Source: Chromatiales bacterium
GTDB lineage: Bacteria > Pseudomonadota > Gammaproteobacteria > Steroidobacterales > GCA-2729495
Direction of reading: 5' to 3'
Length of the DNA stretch: 64,000 nucleotides
Assembly (NCBI GenBank): GCA_020351875.1
Contig: CP070671.1
Location: forward strand, 2,265,253 to 2,329,252
A model generated the notes under the pieces. It was given only the letters and a program-made list of their open reading frames with translations, did no database searches and was not told where the DNA came from. Below are positions 7,278 to 15,456 of this stretch, one piece after another; the first letter of the stretch is position 1, and each line of letters opens with the position of its first letter. The translations under genes were made by a program, and so were the position numbers.

Positions 7278-8501
7278 ATGAGCGATGCCTCCCGCGCCCG
7301 GCTGATCCTGCTGTTCGGTCTCGTGACCTATGGCATGGGCCAGTCCCTGCTGTACGTGATTTTCGGTCCGCTCGCCCGGGAAATCGGCCTGGCGGAATGG
7401 CAGTTCGGGGTGCTGATCGCCGCGTCGAATGTCGCCATCGTGATTTTCTCGCCGATGTGGGGGCGGGCCAGCGAGTCGCTGGGGCGCAAGGCCGTTTACC
7501 TTCTCGGCATGGTGGGCTACGCGGTGGGTTATGCGGCGCTCGCTTTCGGTATCCAGGCCGGACTCTGGGGCTGGTTCGCGCCGATGCCGCTGTTCCTGGT
7601 CCTGCTCGGTGCGCGACTCGTCTACGGCGTGATGGCGGCGGCGATCCAGCCGGCAGCCACAGCCTATGTGGCCGATACCACCGACGCTGCCGGTCGCGGC
7701 CAGGGCATGGCGCTGATCGCCGCATCCGGGGGCATCGGCACCGTGATCGGCCCTGCTTTCGGTGGCCTGCTGGCCCGCTTCGGCGCAGTGGTGCCCATGT
7801 ACTCGGCGGCCGTGCTTGCCCTCGTCGCGATCGCGGTCACGATGGCGACGCTCGCTGAGCCGGCGCGCCATGTGCACGCGGAAAAGCCGCAGCGGTTGCG
7901 CGTGGGTGACAGCCGCGTGTTTCCGTACCTGCTTGGCTGGTTCGTCGTGTTCATGGTGTTTACCGGCGTGCAGGTCGTCACGCCCTTCGTGATCGAAGAC
8001 CGTTTTGGTGTGTCCGGTCGCGAAGACATCACGCAGGTTGCGATGTTTGCGCTGTTGTCCATGGCGCTGGTCACGCTGGTCGTGCAGATCGTCGTGATGC
8101 AGGTCTGGAAGTTGAGCCCGCGATTCCTGTTGCGCTATTCCTTCTTCCTGTTCGCGGCGTCCCTGGTCTTGCTGGTGCTGGCAAGTCAGCTTTGGCAGCT
8201 TTACGCCGTGTTCGCGCTGATGGGTCTGTCCGTCGCGCTGGCCACGCCGGGGCTGAATGCGGCTGCGAGCCTGAATGTGGAAACACAGGAACAGGGCGCG
8301 GTGGCCGGCCTGCTGGCGGCCGCACCGGCTTTCGGCATGATCTTTGGTCCGGCGATCGGCGGCGCGGTCTACAACCTGTCGCCGGCGACGCCGATGCTTG
8401 GCGGCGCGGCCCTGAGCGCAGCCGTTGGTATCTACTTCCTGTTCATCGCGATCCCGGATCCGCAGTCCGCAGCGCCGCTCGAGTCTGCTGCGACCGACTG
8501 A
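7278..8501 (+). CDS. MFS transporter (drug/metabolite efflux type)
   Basis: 407 residues with about 12 transmembrane helices. Major-facilitator motif A lies between helices 2 and 3 (GRASESLGRKAV), and a weaker copy fits the second half. Glycine-rich helices 4-5 (IAASGGIGTVIGPAFGGLLARFG) match the antiporter motif C region of drug:proton antiporters such as TetA and Bcr, so an efflux role is likely. Substrate unknown. The ATG at 7278 follows a short leader with a candidate -10 at 7185. The convergent gene at 8529 encodes a maleate-isomerase-like enzyme; there is no evidence that the two work together. Confidence 0.85.
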   Translation: MSDASRARLILLFGLVTYGMGQSLLYVIFGPLAREIGLAEWQFGVLIAASNVAIVIFSPMWGRASESLGRKAVYLLGMVGYAVGYAALAFGIQAGLWGWFAPMPLFLVLLGARLVYGVMAAAIQPAATAYVADTTDAAGRGQGMALIAASGGIGTVIGPAFGGLLARFGAVVPMYSAAVLALVAIAVTMATLAEPARHVHAEKPQRLRVGDSRVFPYLLGWFVVFMVFTGVQVVTPFVIEDRFGVSGREDITQVAMFALLSMALVTLVVQIVVMQVWKLSPRFLLRYSFFLFAASLVLLVLASQLWQLYAVFALMGLSVALATPGLNAAASLNVETQEQGAVAGLLAAAPAFGMIFGPAIGGAVYNLSPATPMLGGAALSAAVGIYFLFIAIPDPQSAAPLESAATD

Positions 8502-8528
8502 CCAGGGACCGACGATGCCCCGGACGGG

Positions 8529-9281
8529 CTACAGCGTGTCGACGCGCGCGGTCCAGGCCGCCACGTCCGTCGCTGCGGTTCCATCCAGACCGATGATGTC
8601 GAACAGGCTCGCTGCGAGGCACAGGTTCGACGACACGGCCGGCAGGCCCGTGTCTGCCTGCGCTGCCTGAATGGCGCGCAGCGACGGCATGCCGGTGCCG
8701 CTGAACAACACTGCGTCCACGCCGTCGAGCTCCAGCGATTGCAGTACCTCCAGCGCCTGGTGACTGCCGAGTTCGTAAATCTGGTGCAGATCGGCGCTCG
8801 GCAGGCGCGCGTGGCCGACGGCGCTCACGCGAAAGCCACGCGCGGTCCAGTACTCCACGCCCGGGTTCAGCAGCCACTCCGGGTACGGCGCGATCATCGC
8901 GATGGTTTCCGCGCCCAGCGCGTTGAGGCGAGACTCGATGGCGGCAGCGGCCGTCACCACCGGGTAGCCGAAACGGTCCTGCAGGCGGGCCACCAGGTCT
9001 CGTTCTTCCCGGTGACCGTACAAGTACGTGGAACCGGTGCAGGCGAAACCGAACGCGTCGAGCCGCAACGAGTCGTAGCGTTCGAGCGTCTGCTCGAGGT
9101 CGTTTATATAAGACAGCAATCGCCGCCGGGGGTCGTCGTCCAGGCAGACCAGGCGTGCGCTCACCAGGCCGACGCCGGCCGGCCGCAGGGCCAGCATCTC
9201 CGCTTCCACGGTGGGGTTCGCCTGCGGGGTGCCGACGCCGAGCAGGCCCTTCGACGCGTATTCGGTGGGGCGAATGCTCAT
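8529..9281 (-). CDS. Maleate cis-trans isomerase / arylmalonate decarboxylase family protein
   Basis: 250 residues of the Asp/Glu racemase-like fold. The first active-site cysteine is in FACTGSTYLYG (about residue 80). In maleate isomerases a second cysteine follows in the C-terminal half; here the matching loop reads LFSGTGMPSLRAI, with no cysteine. Family knowledge: isomerases and racemases use two cysteines, whereas arylmalonate decarboxylase has only the second. This protein therefore has the opposite single-cysteine arrangement, and its reaction cannot be assigned. Its ATG overlaps the stop of the upstream hydrolase gene by 4 bases (9278-9281), so the two are translationally coupled. Confidence 0.75.
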   Translation of the reverse strand: MSIRPTEYASKGLLGVGTPQANPTVEAEMLALRPAGVGLVSARLVCLDDDPRRRLLSYINDLEQTLERYDSLRLDAFGFACTGSTYLYGHREERDLVARLQDRFGYPVVTAAAAIESRLNALGAETIAMIAPYPEWLLNPGVEYWTARGFRVSAVGHARLPSADLHQIYELGSHQALEVLQSLELDGVDAVLFSGTGMPSLRAIQAAQADTGLPAVSSNLCLAASLFDIIGLDGTAATDVAAWTARVDTL

Positions 9282-10228
9282 CCGGACGTCAGGAAACCCT
9301 TCATGTCGACCAGTCCGGCGGCCACGGCGTCCGCACCCTCTTCGTGCACGTAATGCCCGACGCCCGGCACTTTCACCGTGCGGTCATTGGGCAGGCCCGC
9401 CTCCAGGCGCGCGAGTTCCTCCGGCGTCTTGCGGCGGTCGAGTTCGCCCCAGACGATGACGGTTGGCAGCTTCGCTTCCGCCAGCAGCGGCTCTTCGTTC
9501 GGTGCTTCATACTGGCCCATCATCGTGGTCATGCCGGCGAGGTAGCCTTCGCTTTGCGACGCGCGCTGCAGGTTATCCATGACTTCGTCGGTGACGATGT
9601 CGGGATTGATGAAGGATCCCTTGATCATGCTTTCCCGGAATTCACGGTTGCCGAGCTGTTTCGCCAGCAGCCGCTGCATCGGAAAAAAGTAGTACTGCGC
9701 AATCGCCGGTACGCCGGAGTTCAGGATGCCCGGGTTCATCAATACCAGGCCGCGCACCTCCGGTTCGCTGACCGCGACCCGCAGCGCAATCGAGCCGCCC
9801 AGCGAATGGCCGCCCACGATCACGTTGTTCAGTCCCAGCGTACGAATGAAATCGCCCATCACGCGCGCCTGGTTCGCATTGCGGTAGTCCCAGTCCGCCG
9901 GCTTGGCGGACAGACCGAAGCCGGGCATGTCCACGGCGATAACGTGATAGTCGTTCGCCAGCAGCGGTGCCAGCAGGCGAAACGACTGCAGTGAATTGCC
10001 GAAGCCATGAATCAACACGAGCGACGGGCGGTTCGGCCCCGCCTGTCCGTATCCCCGGTACCGCAGCTCCAGGCCATCCACCGTCACGAACCGGTCCTCG
10101 GGGCCGGCCAGCTGCCGCGCCGGCACTTCCTCGATGCCGGACGGCCAGTAAGCAAGCGCCACGAGCGCCAGCCACGCAACGGCCACAAAGCCCGCAAGGC
10201 CGATGGTAATTCTGCGCAGTATTTTCAT
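9278..10228 (-). CDS. Membrane-anchored alpha/beta hydrolase
   Basis: 316 residues. An N-terminal hydrophobic helix (about 8-28) acts as a signal anchor, so the enzyme probably faces the periplasm. The hydrolase core has the oxyanion motif HGFGN (His74), the nucleophile elbow GHSLGG (Ser142), the acid in WGELDRR (Asp263) and the catalytic histidine in GVGHYVHEE (His291), a complete triad. MhpC/epoxide-hydrolase-like esterases look like this. It is the first gene of a two-gene operon with the maleate-isomerase-like gene, overlapping it by 4 bases. Substrate unknown. Confidence 0.85.
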   Translation of the reverse strand: MKILRRITIGLAGFVAVAWLALVALAYWPSGIEEVPARQLAGPEDRFVTVDGLELRYRGYGQAGPNRPSLVLIHGFGNSLQSFRLLAPLLANDYHVIAVDMPGFGLSAKPADWDYRNANQARVMGDFIRTLGLNNVIVGGHSLGGSIALRVAVSEPEVRGLVLMNPGILNSGVPAIAQYYFFPMQRLLAKQLGNREFRESMIKGSFINPDIVTDEVMDNLQRASQSEGYLAGMTTMMGQYEAPNEEPLLAEAKLPTVIVWGELDRRKTPEELARLEAGLPNDRTVKVPGVGHYVHEEGADAVAAGLVDMKGFLTSG

Positions 10229-10334
10229 TATGTCGATTCCGCTTTCGTGTGCGGATTCTAGTGCCTGGCGGAAATGGTGTCAGACGCTATTTCCCACCGT
10301 TCAACCCTGCCGGCCGCTGCCCGTTGTACATGCC

Positions 10335-10881
10335 ATGAGCAGTCGAAGCCACAATGCCATTGCGGTGAACCGCTTTGGTCTCGGCGCGCGGCCGGCCGCT
10401 TCCTGGCGGCGCCGGACGGACCGCGGGTTGCCGTACTGGAGTCCACGGGCTGGGATACGCATGCGAACCAGGGCGCGGCGACCGGTCAGCTCGCGAACCG
10501 CCTGCAAGGGCTGGACCGGGGCCTGGAGGCGCTGGCTGGTGCACTGGGCCCGGCCTGGGCCGACACCGCCGTCCTGGTCGTGACCGAGTTCGGCCGTACC
10601 GTGGCCGTCAACGGCACGAACGGCACTGATCACGGCACCGCCAGCTGCGCCTTCCTGCTGGGCGGCGCGGTGGCCGGCGGGCGGGGGAGGTCACCGACTG
10701 GCCCGGGCTCGCTGTCGGCGACCTCCAGGACGGCCGGGACCTGCGGCCCACGATGGATCTGCGACGTCTGTTCAAAGGCGTACTGCACGATCACCTGGGT
10801 GTTGCCCCGGGCCAACTGGAGGACCGCGTATTTCCCGGCAGCCGCGCAGCCGCGCCATTAGGAAATCTCCTTAGCGCGTAG
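10335..10881 (+). pseudogene. Deletion fossil: DUF1800 start fused to DUF1501 C-terminus, plus frameshift
   Basis: From the ATG at 10335 the first codons give AIAVNRFGLGARP, the conserved beginning of DUF1800 proteins. Around 10391-10400 (inside a GGCCGGCCG stretch) the reading jumps frame and becomes the C-terminal part of a DUF1501 protein: FLAAPDGPRVAVLE, GWDTHANQ, VVTEFGRTVAVNGTNGTDHG. At the G-run near 10683-10687 the frame shifts again and continues as EVTDWPGL, RDLRPTMDLRRLF and VFPGS to the TAG at 10879-10881. DUF1800 and DUF1501 genes are normally adjacent in this order and encode large exported proteins of unknown function. About 2.5-3 kb of coding sequence is therefore missing (inferred from usual family sizes). 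Confidence 0.8.
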
Positions 10882-10940
10882 CGCGGACGTCGCCGTCGGA
10901 GGTGGTAGCATCAACAGGAAGGTTTTCCGGAGATCTGTTA

Positions 10941-11345
10941 ATGCGCCGTCTGGTCGTCACGTTCCTGTTGTTCTTGAATTTCGCTCTGGCCGGGCCCGCG
11001 GCAGCACAGAGCTTCGCCGATTATTCGGGCCGCGACCTGTACATGCGGTTTTGCGCCAGTTGTCATGGCGTGACTGGCGCCGGTGACGGCCCGGTTGGCC
11101 AGGGCCTGGCGGTCATGGTGCCCGACCTGACGACCCTGCGGCGTCGGTCCGGCGGGCAGATGAACACCGCGCAGCTGCGGGAGATCATTGACGGGCGCGC
11201 GGTGGTGATTTCGCACGGCACGCGCACGATGCCGGTCTGGGGTTACGAGTTCTGGGTTGAAGAGGGCGCAGACATGGAGGCCGAGGCCGCGGTACGCACC
11301 ATTGTCGATCAGCTGATCGCGTACCTGAGGTCCCTGCAGACCTGA
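10941..11345 (+). CDS. Periplasmic c-type cytochrome
   Basis: 134 residues. A signal peptide (residues 1-22, ending in PAAAQ) is followed by one heme-binding CASCH at residues 38-42 in the context GRDLYMRFCASCHGVTGAGDG, the class I cytochrome c pattern. A distal methionine is probably in TRTMPVWGYEFW. Expected role: a soluble periplasmic electron carrier or the cytochrome subunit of a dehydrogenase. The UbiD-family gene starts 38 bases downstream on the same strand. The start at 10941 follows a GGAGATC ribosome region. The donor enzyme is not identifiable from the window. Confidence 0.85.
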   Translation: MRRLVVTFLLFLNFALAGPAAAQSFADYSGRDLYMRFCASCHGVTGAGDGPVGQGLAVMVPDLTTLRRRSGGQMNTAQLREIIDGRAVVISHGTRTMPVWGYEFWVEEGADMEAEAAVRTIVDQLIAYLRSLQT

Positions 11346-11383
11346 GCCGGGGTGCCCGCGGTTTCCATGACGCGACGATCATC

Positions 11384-12877
11384 ATGACTGGTTCCGCCCC
11401 CGCGCCTTTCGATTCCATTCGCGACTACGTGCGGGCGCTGGAGTCTCGTGGCCGGCTGTTGCGCGTGGAGTCCATGGACCAGGACCGCTACGAACTGACC
11501 GCCTTCGCCTATCGCCTGGTCGATCGTTACGGCAAGGAGAGTGCGCCCGCGTTCCTGGTAGAAAAGCTCAAGATCGGCGGCGAGTGGCGCGACGGACCGG
11601 TGCTCGCGAATCTCTACGGCAGCTGGCCCGATGAGGCCCTGCTGTTCGGGGTGCCCGATATCAACGATGACCAGCACGGGATGTACCGCGCGGTCATCGA
11701 ACAGCTCACCGCCCGGCTGGATGACGCTGGCATGTGGCAGCGTATCCCACCGGTGACGGTGGAACCTGCCGATGCACCGTGTAAGGAAGTGCGACTCACC
11801 GGCGACGACATCGACATCGAGCGTTTCGCGTTTCTGCAAAGCAATCCCGCCGACGCCGGCCGCTATATCAACATGGGCGCCGTTTTCGTCAGCGATCCGG
11901 AATTCGGCAGTAACGTGGGCACCTACCGCTGCCAGATCAAGGGCCCGCGCAAGATCGGCGTGAACCCGGAACCCGGCCAGCACGGCTGGTTGTTGCTGAA
12001 TGAAATGAAGCGCCGCGGCGACAAGGTCGCGAAAGTTGCGGTGGCGGTGGCGCCGGATCCGCTGACCTTCTGCGCAAGCAGTACGAAAATGGCCGGCTAC
12101 AAGGAAGACGAGCTGGAGTTCGTCGGTGGCCTGCGGGGCAGTCCGCTGAAGGTGGTGCGCTGCGAAACCTGCGACATTCACGTGCCGGCCAATTCCGAAT
12201 TCGTGATCGAAGGCGAAATTCCGCTGGACGAGTTTGAGACGGAAGGTCCGTACGGTGAAATGTACGGTTTCCAGGGACCGGAGAAGAAAGACAACTTCTT
12301 CATGCACATCAAGGCGGTGACGCATCGCCGGAATCCGTGGGTACTGAATTCCTTTACCGGACTCACCTGGGACATGCCGAAGGCGCCACAGGTGTCGTCG
12401 AACCTGTTCATGTACAAGCGGCTGATTCCGAACCTGACAGGTCTCTACTCACCCGCCGGCGCGAACGGCGTGATCGTGATCAGCATCCAGAAGCGTTTTC
12501 CCGGGCAGGGTGTGTCGGCGGGCCAGTACGTTGCCGCGAACCCGGCGCTGAACAAGGTGGTGATCGTCGTGGATGACGACGTCGACATCATGGACCCGGG
12601 CGCGGTACTGAAGGCCCTGGGCGCGCGCTGGCAGCCGGCGGCCAGCGTGATGGTGCCGCAGACGCAGATGATGATGCCGGACCCGAGCCGGCAGACGCCG
12701 ATGTTGTCGAGCAAGATCGTGATCGACGCCACGCGCCAGCTGCCGCAGGAGGGCGGTCCGGCCTGGTGGCCGGCCACCAATCGTGAATTGCTGGAGCAGG
12801 GCGCAAAAGACGCCTTCGCATTGGTGGACGAAAACTGGGAGACTTACCTGGAGCGCTGGAAAGAGAGCGACAAGTAA
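11384..12877 (+). CDS. UbiD family decarboxylase (prenylated-FMN dependent)
   Basis: 497 residues, full UbiD length. The N-terminal region holds RDYVRALESRGRLLRVE and the central region SNVGTYRCQIKGPRKIGVNPEPGQH. The UbiD active-site stretch with FETEGPYGEMYGF and the C-terminal region with VVIVVDDDVDIMDP, about 195 residues further on, are both present. UbiD enzymes (de)carboxylate aromatic or unsaturated acids using prenylated FMN made by UbiX. No UbiX gene lies in the window, so the cofactor must come from elsewhere. It is preceded by a cytochrome c gene (38 bases) and followed by a coiled-coil gene (15 bases). The genuine ubiquinone enzyme cannot be excluded, but this context fits a catabolic paralogue better. 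Confidence 0.9.
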   Translation: MTGSAPAPFDSIRDYVRALESRGRLLRVESMDQDRYELTAFAYRLVDRYGKESAPAFLVEKLKIGGEWRDGPVLANLYGSWPDEALLFGVPDINDDQHGMYRAVIEQLTARLDDAGMWQRIPPVTVEPADAPCKEVRLTGDDIDIERFAFLQSNPADAGRYINMGAVFVSDPEFGSNVGTYRCQIKGPRKIGVNPEPGQHGWLLLNEMKRRGDKVAKVAVAVAPDPLTFCASSTKMAGYKEDELEFVGGLRGSPLKVVRCETCDIHVPANSEFVIEGEIPLDEFETEGPYGEMYGFQGPEKKDNFFMHIKAVTHRRNPWVLNSFTGLTWDMPKAPQVSSNLFMYKRLIPNLTGLYSPAGANGVIVISIQKRFPGQGVSAGQYVAANPALNKVVIVVDDDVDIMDPGAVLKALGARWQPAASVMVPQTQMMMPDPSRQTPMLSSKIVIDATRQLPQEGGPAWWPATNRELLEQGAKDAFALVDENWETYLERWKESDK

Positions 12878-12892
12878 AAGGAGGCAAGCGCA

Positions 12893-13510
12893 ATGTCGAA
12901 ACTGAAGGAAATCCGTGAGCGCGCACGCAATCGCGCGGAACGCTGGGAAGACCGTCTCGAGGCCCTCGAAGCGCAGCTGGAAGGCACGGGCGAGCAGGCC
13001 ATGAAGCGTGTGGAAGACACCGCCGGGGCGCTCGTCGACGCCGCCGAGGCCCTGGAGAAGAAACTGGAGCCCGCCACGAACGAGATCCGCCAGACGCTTG
13101 ACGAGCTGCGGGTGAAGATGGCGCTTGGCAAAGCCGAGACGCGGGACGCCTTTGACGCGGAGAGCAAGAAGGTCCATCAACAGTTGCACGCGGCCGAACA
13201 CCTGGTGGAGCAGTGGGGCGACGAGCTGGAAGTGCGCGCCGAAAAAGAGACGGAGCGCTTCGTGCGGGTGGGCGATCGGCTCCGCTCGGAACTTGAAGCT
13301 GCAGAATTGCAGTACGCGCTCGGTCGCGCGGAGGCGCACGACGCGGTGGAAGAAGGTCGCAGGGAACTCCGGGACCTGGTTGCCGACGCACGCCGCGAGC
13401 TGAAGGAAGCCGGTGAAGAGGCCGGTGAGCGTTGGCAGGCCTTCGAAGACCGCATGGGCACGGCTTTGTCAGACCTGCGCGCCGCGTTTCGCGCGTTGGG
13501 AGGCCGCTAG
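12893..13510 (+). CDS. Long coiled-coil protein of unknown function
   Basis: A 205-residue, highly charged, almost entirely helical protein rich in Glu, Arg, Lys and Ala with heptad-like spacing along its whole length (for example RARNRAERWEDRLEALEAQLE and VEEGRRELRDLVADAR). There is no signal peptide and no membrane segment. A strong AAGGAGG ribosome site sits just before the ATG. It lies 15 bases after the UbiD gene and is probably co-transcribed with it. Its 3' end overlaps the convergent MFS gene by 4 bases. No family recognised; a structural or scaffolding role is only a guess. Confidence 0.7.
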   Translation: MSKLKEIRERARNRAERWEDRLEALEAQLEGTGEQAMKRVEDTAGALVDAAEALEKKLEPATNEIRQTLDELRVKMALGKAETRDAFDAESKKVHQQLHAAEHLVEQWGDELEVRAEKETERFVRVGDRLRSELEAAELQYALGRAEAHDAVEEGRRELRDLVADARRELKEAGEEAGERWQAFEDRMGTALSDLRAAFRALGGR

Positions 13511-14871
13511 GCGCTGCCCGCTGCCTCTGCCACTTCAACGGCTACCCGTTCCGCCACCTGTTCCCGGAAGGCCTGGCGTACGAACCACGCCGGCACCAGG
13601 CCGAGGATGCCGAAGATCACGGGGACCGCTGCCATCGAGTAGCGAATCGCCTGTTCGTCGCCGAACACGTTATCGGTGAAAAAGGCGACGGCCGGCGGAC
13701 CGATGCCCGCCCCGATCAGGCTGATCGTGAGGTAGAAGAGTGCAATGGTCTGGCTGCGAATCTGGCCCGGCGCGATCGTGACGATGGCCGACGGGGCAGT
13801 CGCCGTGGCCATCGCAGCGCCGACGATCGTGAACAGGTAGACCAGGAAGCTGCCCGTTGCCGTCGGCATCAGCGGGAAGGCAATGCCGGTGGGTACCATG
13901 ATGAACATGCCGAGCAGCAGCACGATCACCGGGCCGTCCTCCTTGCCGCGATTGCGCAGCCAGTCCGACAGCCAGCCGCCGGAATTCACCGACAGCGGGC
14001 CGACGATCAGCAGCCCGATGCCGTTGTACAGCGCGAATTTCGGCTCGTCCCAGCCCCAGGTGCGCTTGAAGTACGCGGGCAGCCAGAAGTGCGTGTAGGC
14101 GAGCACCGTGATCACCGACATGCAGCCGAAGATGCCGCCGAAGCTCTTCAGCCGCCGCAACAGGTAGCGTAACGCGGTGGGAAAGCCCACACGCTTGCTG
14201 GCCATTTCCGCGGTGACGGCCGTCCCGGTCCGTTGCGGTTCTCGTACCGTGAACATCAGTCCGGCGACCAGCAGGCCCGGTATCCCGACCAGCAGGAACA
14301 CCACCTGCCAGGGCCGCACTTCGCCGACCACCGGCCAGACCAGTTCCGGCTGCCGGGTGGCCCACTGAATGATCTGGCCGCCGACGAGATAGGCGATGCC
14401 TGAGCCGATCGACACGGCACCGGTGTAGAAGGCAATGGCCCGGCCACGCTTGCCCGGGGCGAAGTAATCCGTAATCAGTGACAGGGCGCTGGGGCCGAGG
14501 GCGGCTTCGCCGATACCGACGAGAAACCTGGTGACTGCCAGCTGCAGGAAGTTTCTTGCCAGGCCGGCCGCGGCAGTGGCAGCGCACCACAGTGTAATGC
14601 CCACGCCGATGATGGTGCGCCGGTTGTAGCGGTCCGCCATCCAGCCCAGCGGGATGCCCATGCAGGCGTAAAAGAGCGCAAAGGCGGGACCCAGTAACAG
14701 GCCCATCTGGGTATCGCTGAGGCCGAGGTCCGCCTTGACCAGTTCCGTCAGCAGCGACAGCACCTGGCGATCCAGGTACGACAGGATATAGGCCAGGAAC
14801 AACAGGACGACCACGTACCAGGCATAGCCTGGATTGGGATAGCGGTGTTCGCCGGCGCTGGTCTCGTTCAT
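13507..14871 (-). CDS. MFS transporter, spinster-like
   Basis: 454 residues with 12 predicted transmembrane helices. The N-terminus YAWYVVVLLFLAYILSYLDR, the motif A region GWMADRYNRRTII and LVGIGEAALGPSALSLITDYF match the spinster-type MFS group (sphingolipid or organic-acid/hexuronate transporters). A frame extends 11 codons further upstream, but MNETSAGEH at 14871 is the better start. It is divergent from the VOC/reductase/hydrolase operon starting at 14981 with 109 bases between, so it could import that pathway's substrate. This is inference from position. Confidence 0.85.
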   Translation of the reverse strand: MNETSAGEHRYPNPGYAWYVVVLLFLAYILSYLDRQVLSLLTELVKADLGLSDTQMGLLLGPAFALFYACMGIPLGWMADRYNRRTIIGVGITLWCAATAAAGLARNFLQLAVTRFLVGIGEAALGPSALSLITDYFAPGKRGRAIAFYTGAVSIGSGIAYLVGGQIIQWATRQPELVWPVVGEVRPWQVVFLLVGIPGLLVAGLMFTVREPQRTGTAVTAEMASKRVGFPTALRYLLRRLKSFGGIFGCMSVITVLAYTHFWLPAYFKRTWGWDEPKFALYNGIGLLIVGPLSVNSGGWLSDWLRNRGKEDGPVIVLLLGMFIMVPTGIAFPLMPTATGSFLVYLFTIVGAAMATATAPSAIVTIAPGQIRSQTIALFYLTISLIGAGIGPPAVAFFTDNVFGDEQAIRYSMAAVPVIFGILGLVPAWFVRQAFREQVAERVAVEVAEAAGSA

Positions 14872-14980
14872 GTTGGCGCCATAGGTTGGCAGACCCCGGC
14901 CCACATGTCATCGACCATTGTCCCGGCGACTGTTGGGCGGGTGCTAACATCGCCAGGCCGAAAAAGAACGCTCGGGGGAG

Positions 14981-15454
14981 ATGATGGGCCAGCCAATTCC
15001 TGACACGGGCTTACGCCTGCAACGGGCCAATCTCGTGGTTGCCGACCTGGAGCGGGCGTTGCGCCTTTACCGCGACATCCTCGGCTTTCGCGTGGACTTC
15101 ATCCACGACTCCCCGGATGACTCTTATTCATATCCGGTCTTCGAAATTCCCCGCACCGCCAAACTGCGCTTCGCCGTATTGAGCGCGAATGACGAGCAGC
15201 CGCGCAGCCTCGCGCTGACGGAGATTCGCGGGGCGGGCGTACCGGCACCTGAGCTGCCCCGCCGGAATGCGCTGGTGCTGAACATCGAGACCATCGACGA
15301 GGTATTGGCAGCGCTGGCCGATGAAGGCCTGCACGTCTACCCGGAGGAACGGCTGCAAACCCACGACGGGCGCATCGGCCGCGAGATCGGCTGCGTGGAC
15401 CACGACGGGCACCTGGTGGTGATTTACCGGATCGACCAGGCGCCCGCAGGCTGA
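14981..15454 (+). CDS. VOC family (glyoxalase/dioxygenase-like) protein 1
   Basis: 157 residues forming one VOC unit pair: RANLVVADLERALRLYRDILGFRVDF at the start and EIGCVDHDGHLVVIYRID at the end. Metal ligands of the fold would come from the first strand and the terminal strand, but the usual His/Glu residues are not obvious (Asn in RANLVV, Val at the end), so it may be a binding protein or a metal-poor variant. First gene of the operon 14981-18829. GGGGAG precedes ATGATG; either ATG could be used. The next gene begins 2 bases after the stop. Confidence 0.8.
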   Translation: MMGQPIPDTGLRLQRANLVVADLERALRLYRDILGFRVDFIHDSPDDSYSYPVFEIPRTAKLRFAVLSANDEQPRSLALTEIRGAGVPAPELPRRNALVLNIETIDEVLAALADEGLHVYPEERLQTHDGRIGREIGCVDHDGHLVVIYRIDQAPAG

Positions 15455-15456
15455 CC

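Noticed and set aside
7122-7877. Upstream extension of the small membrane-protein frame on the minus strand
   Set aside because: Composition is shadow-like and overlaps the MFS gene; a good ribosome site and membrane topology support a start at 7121.
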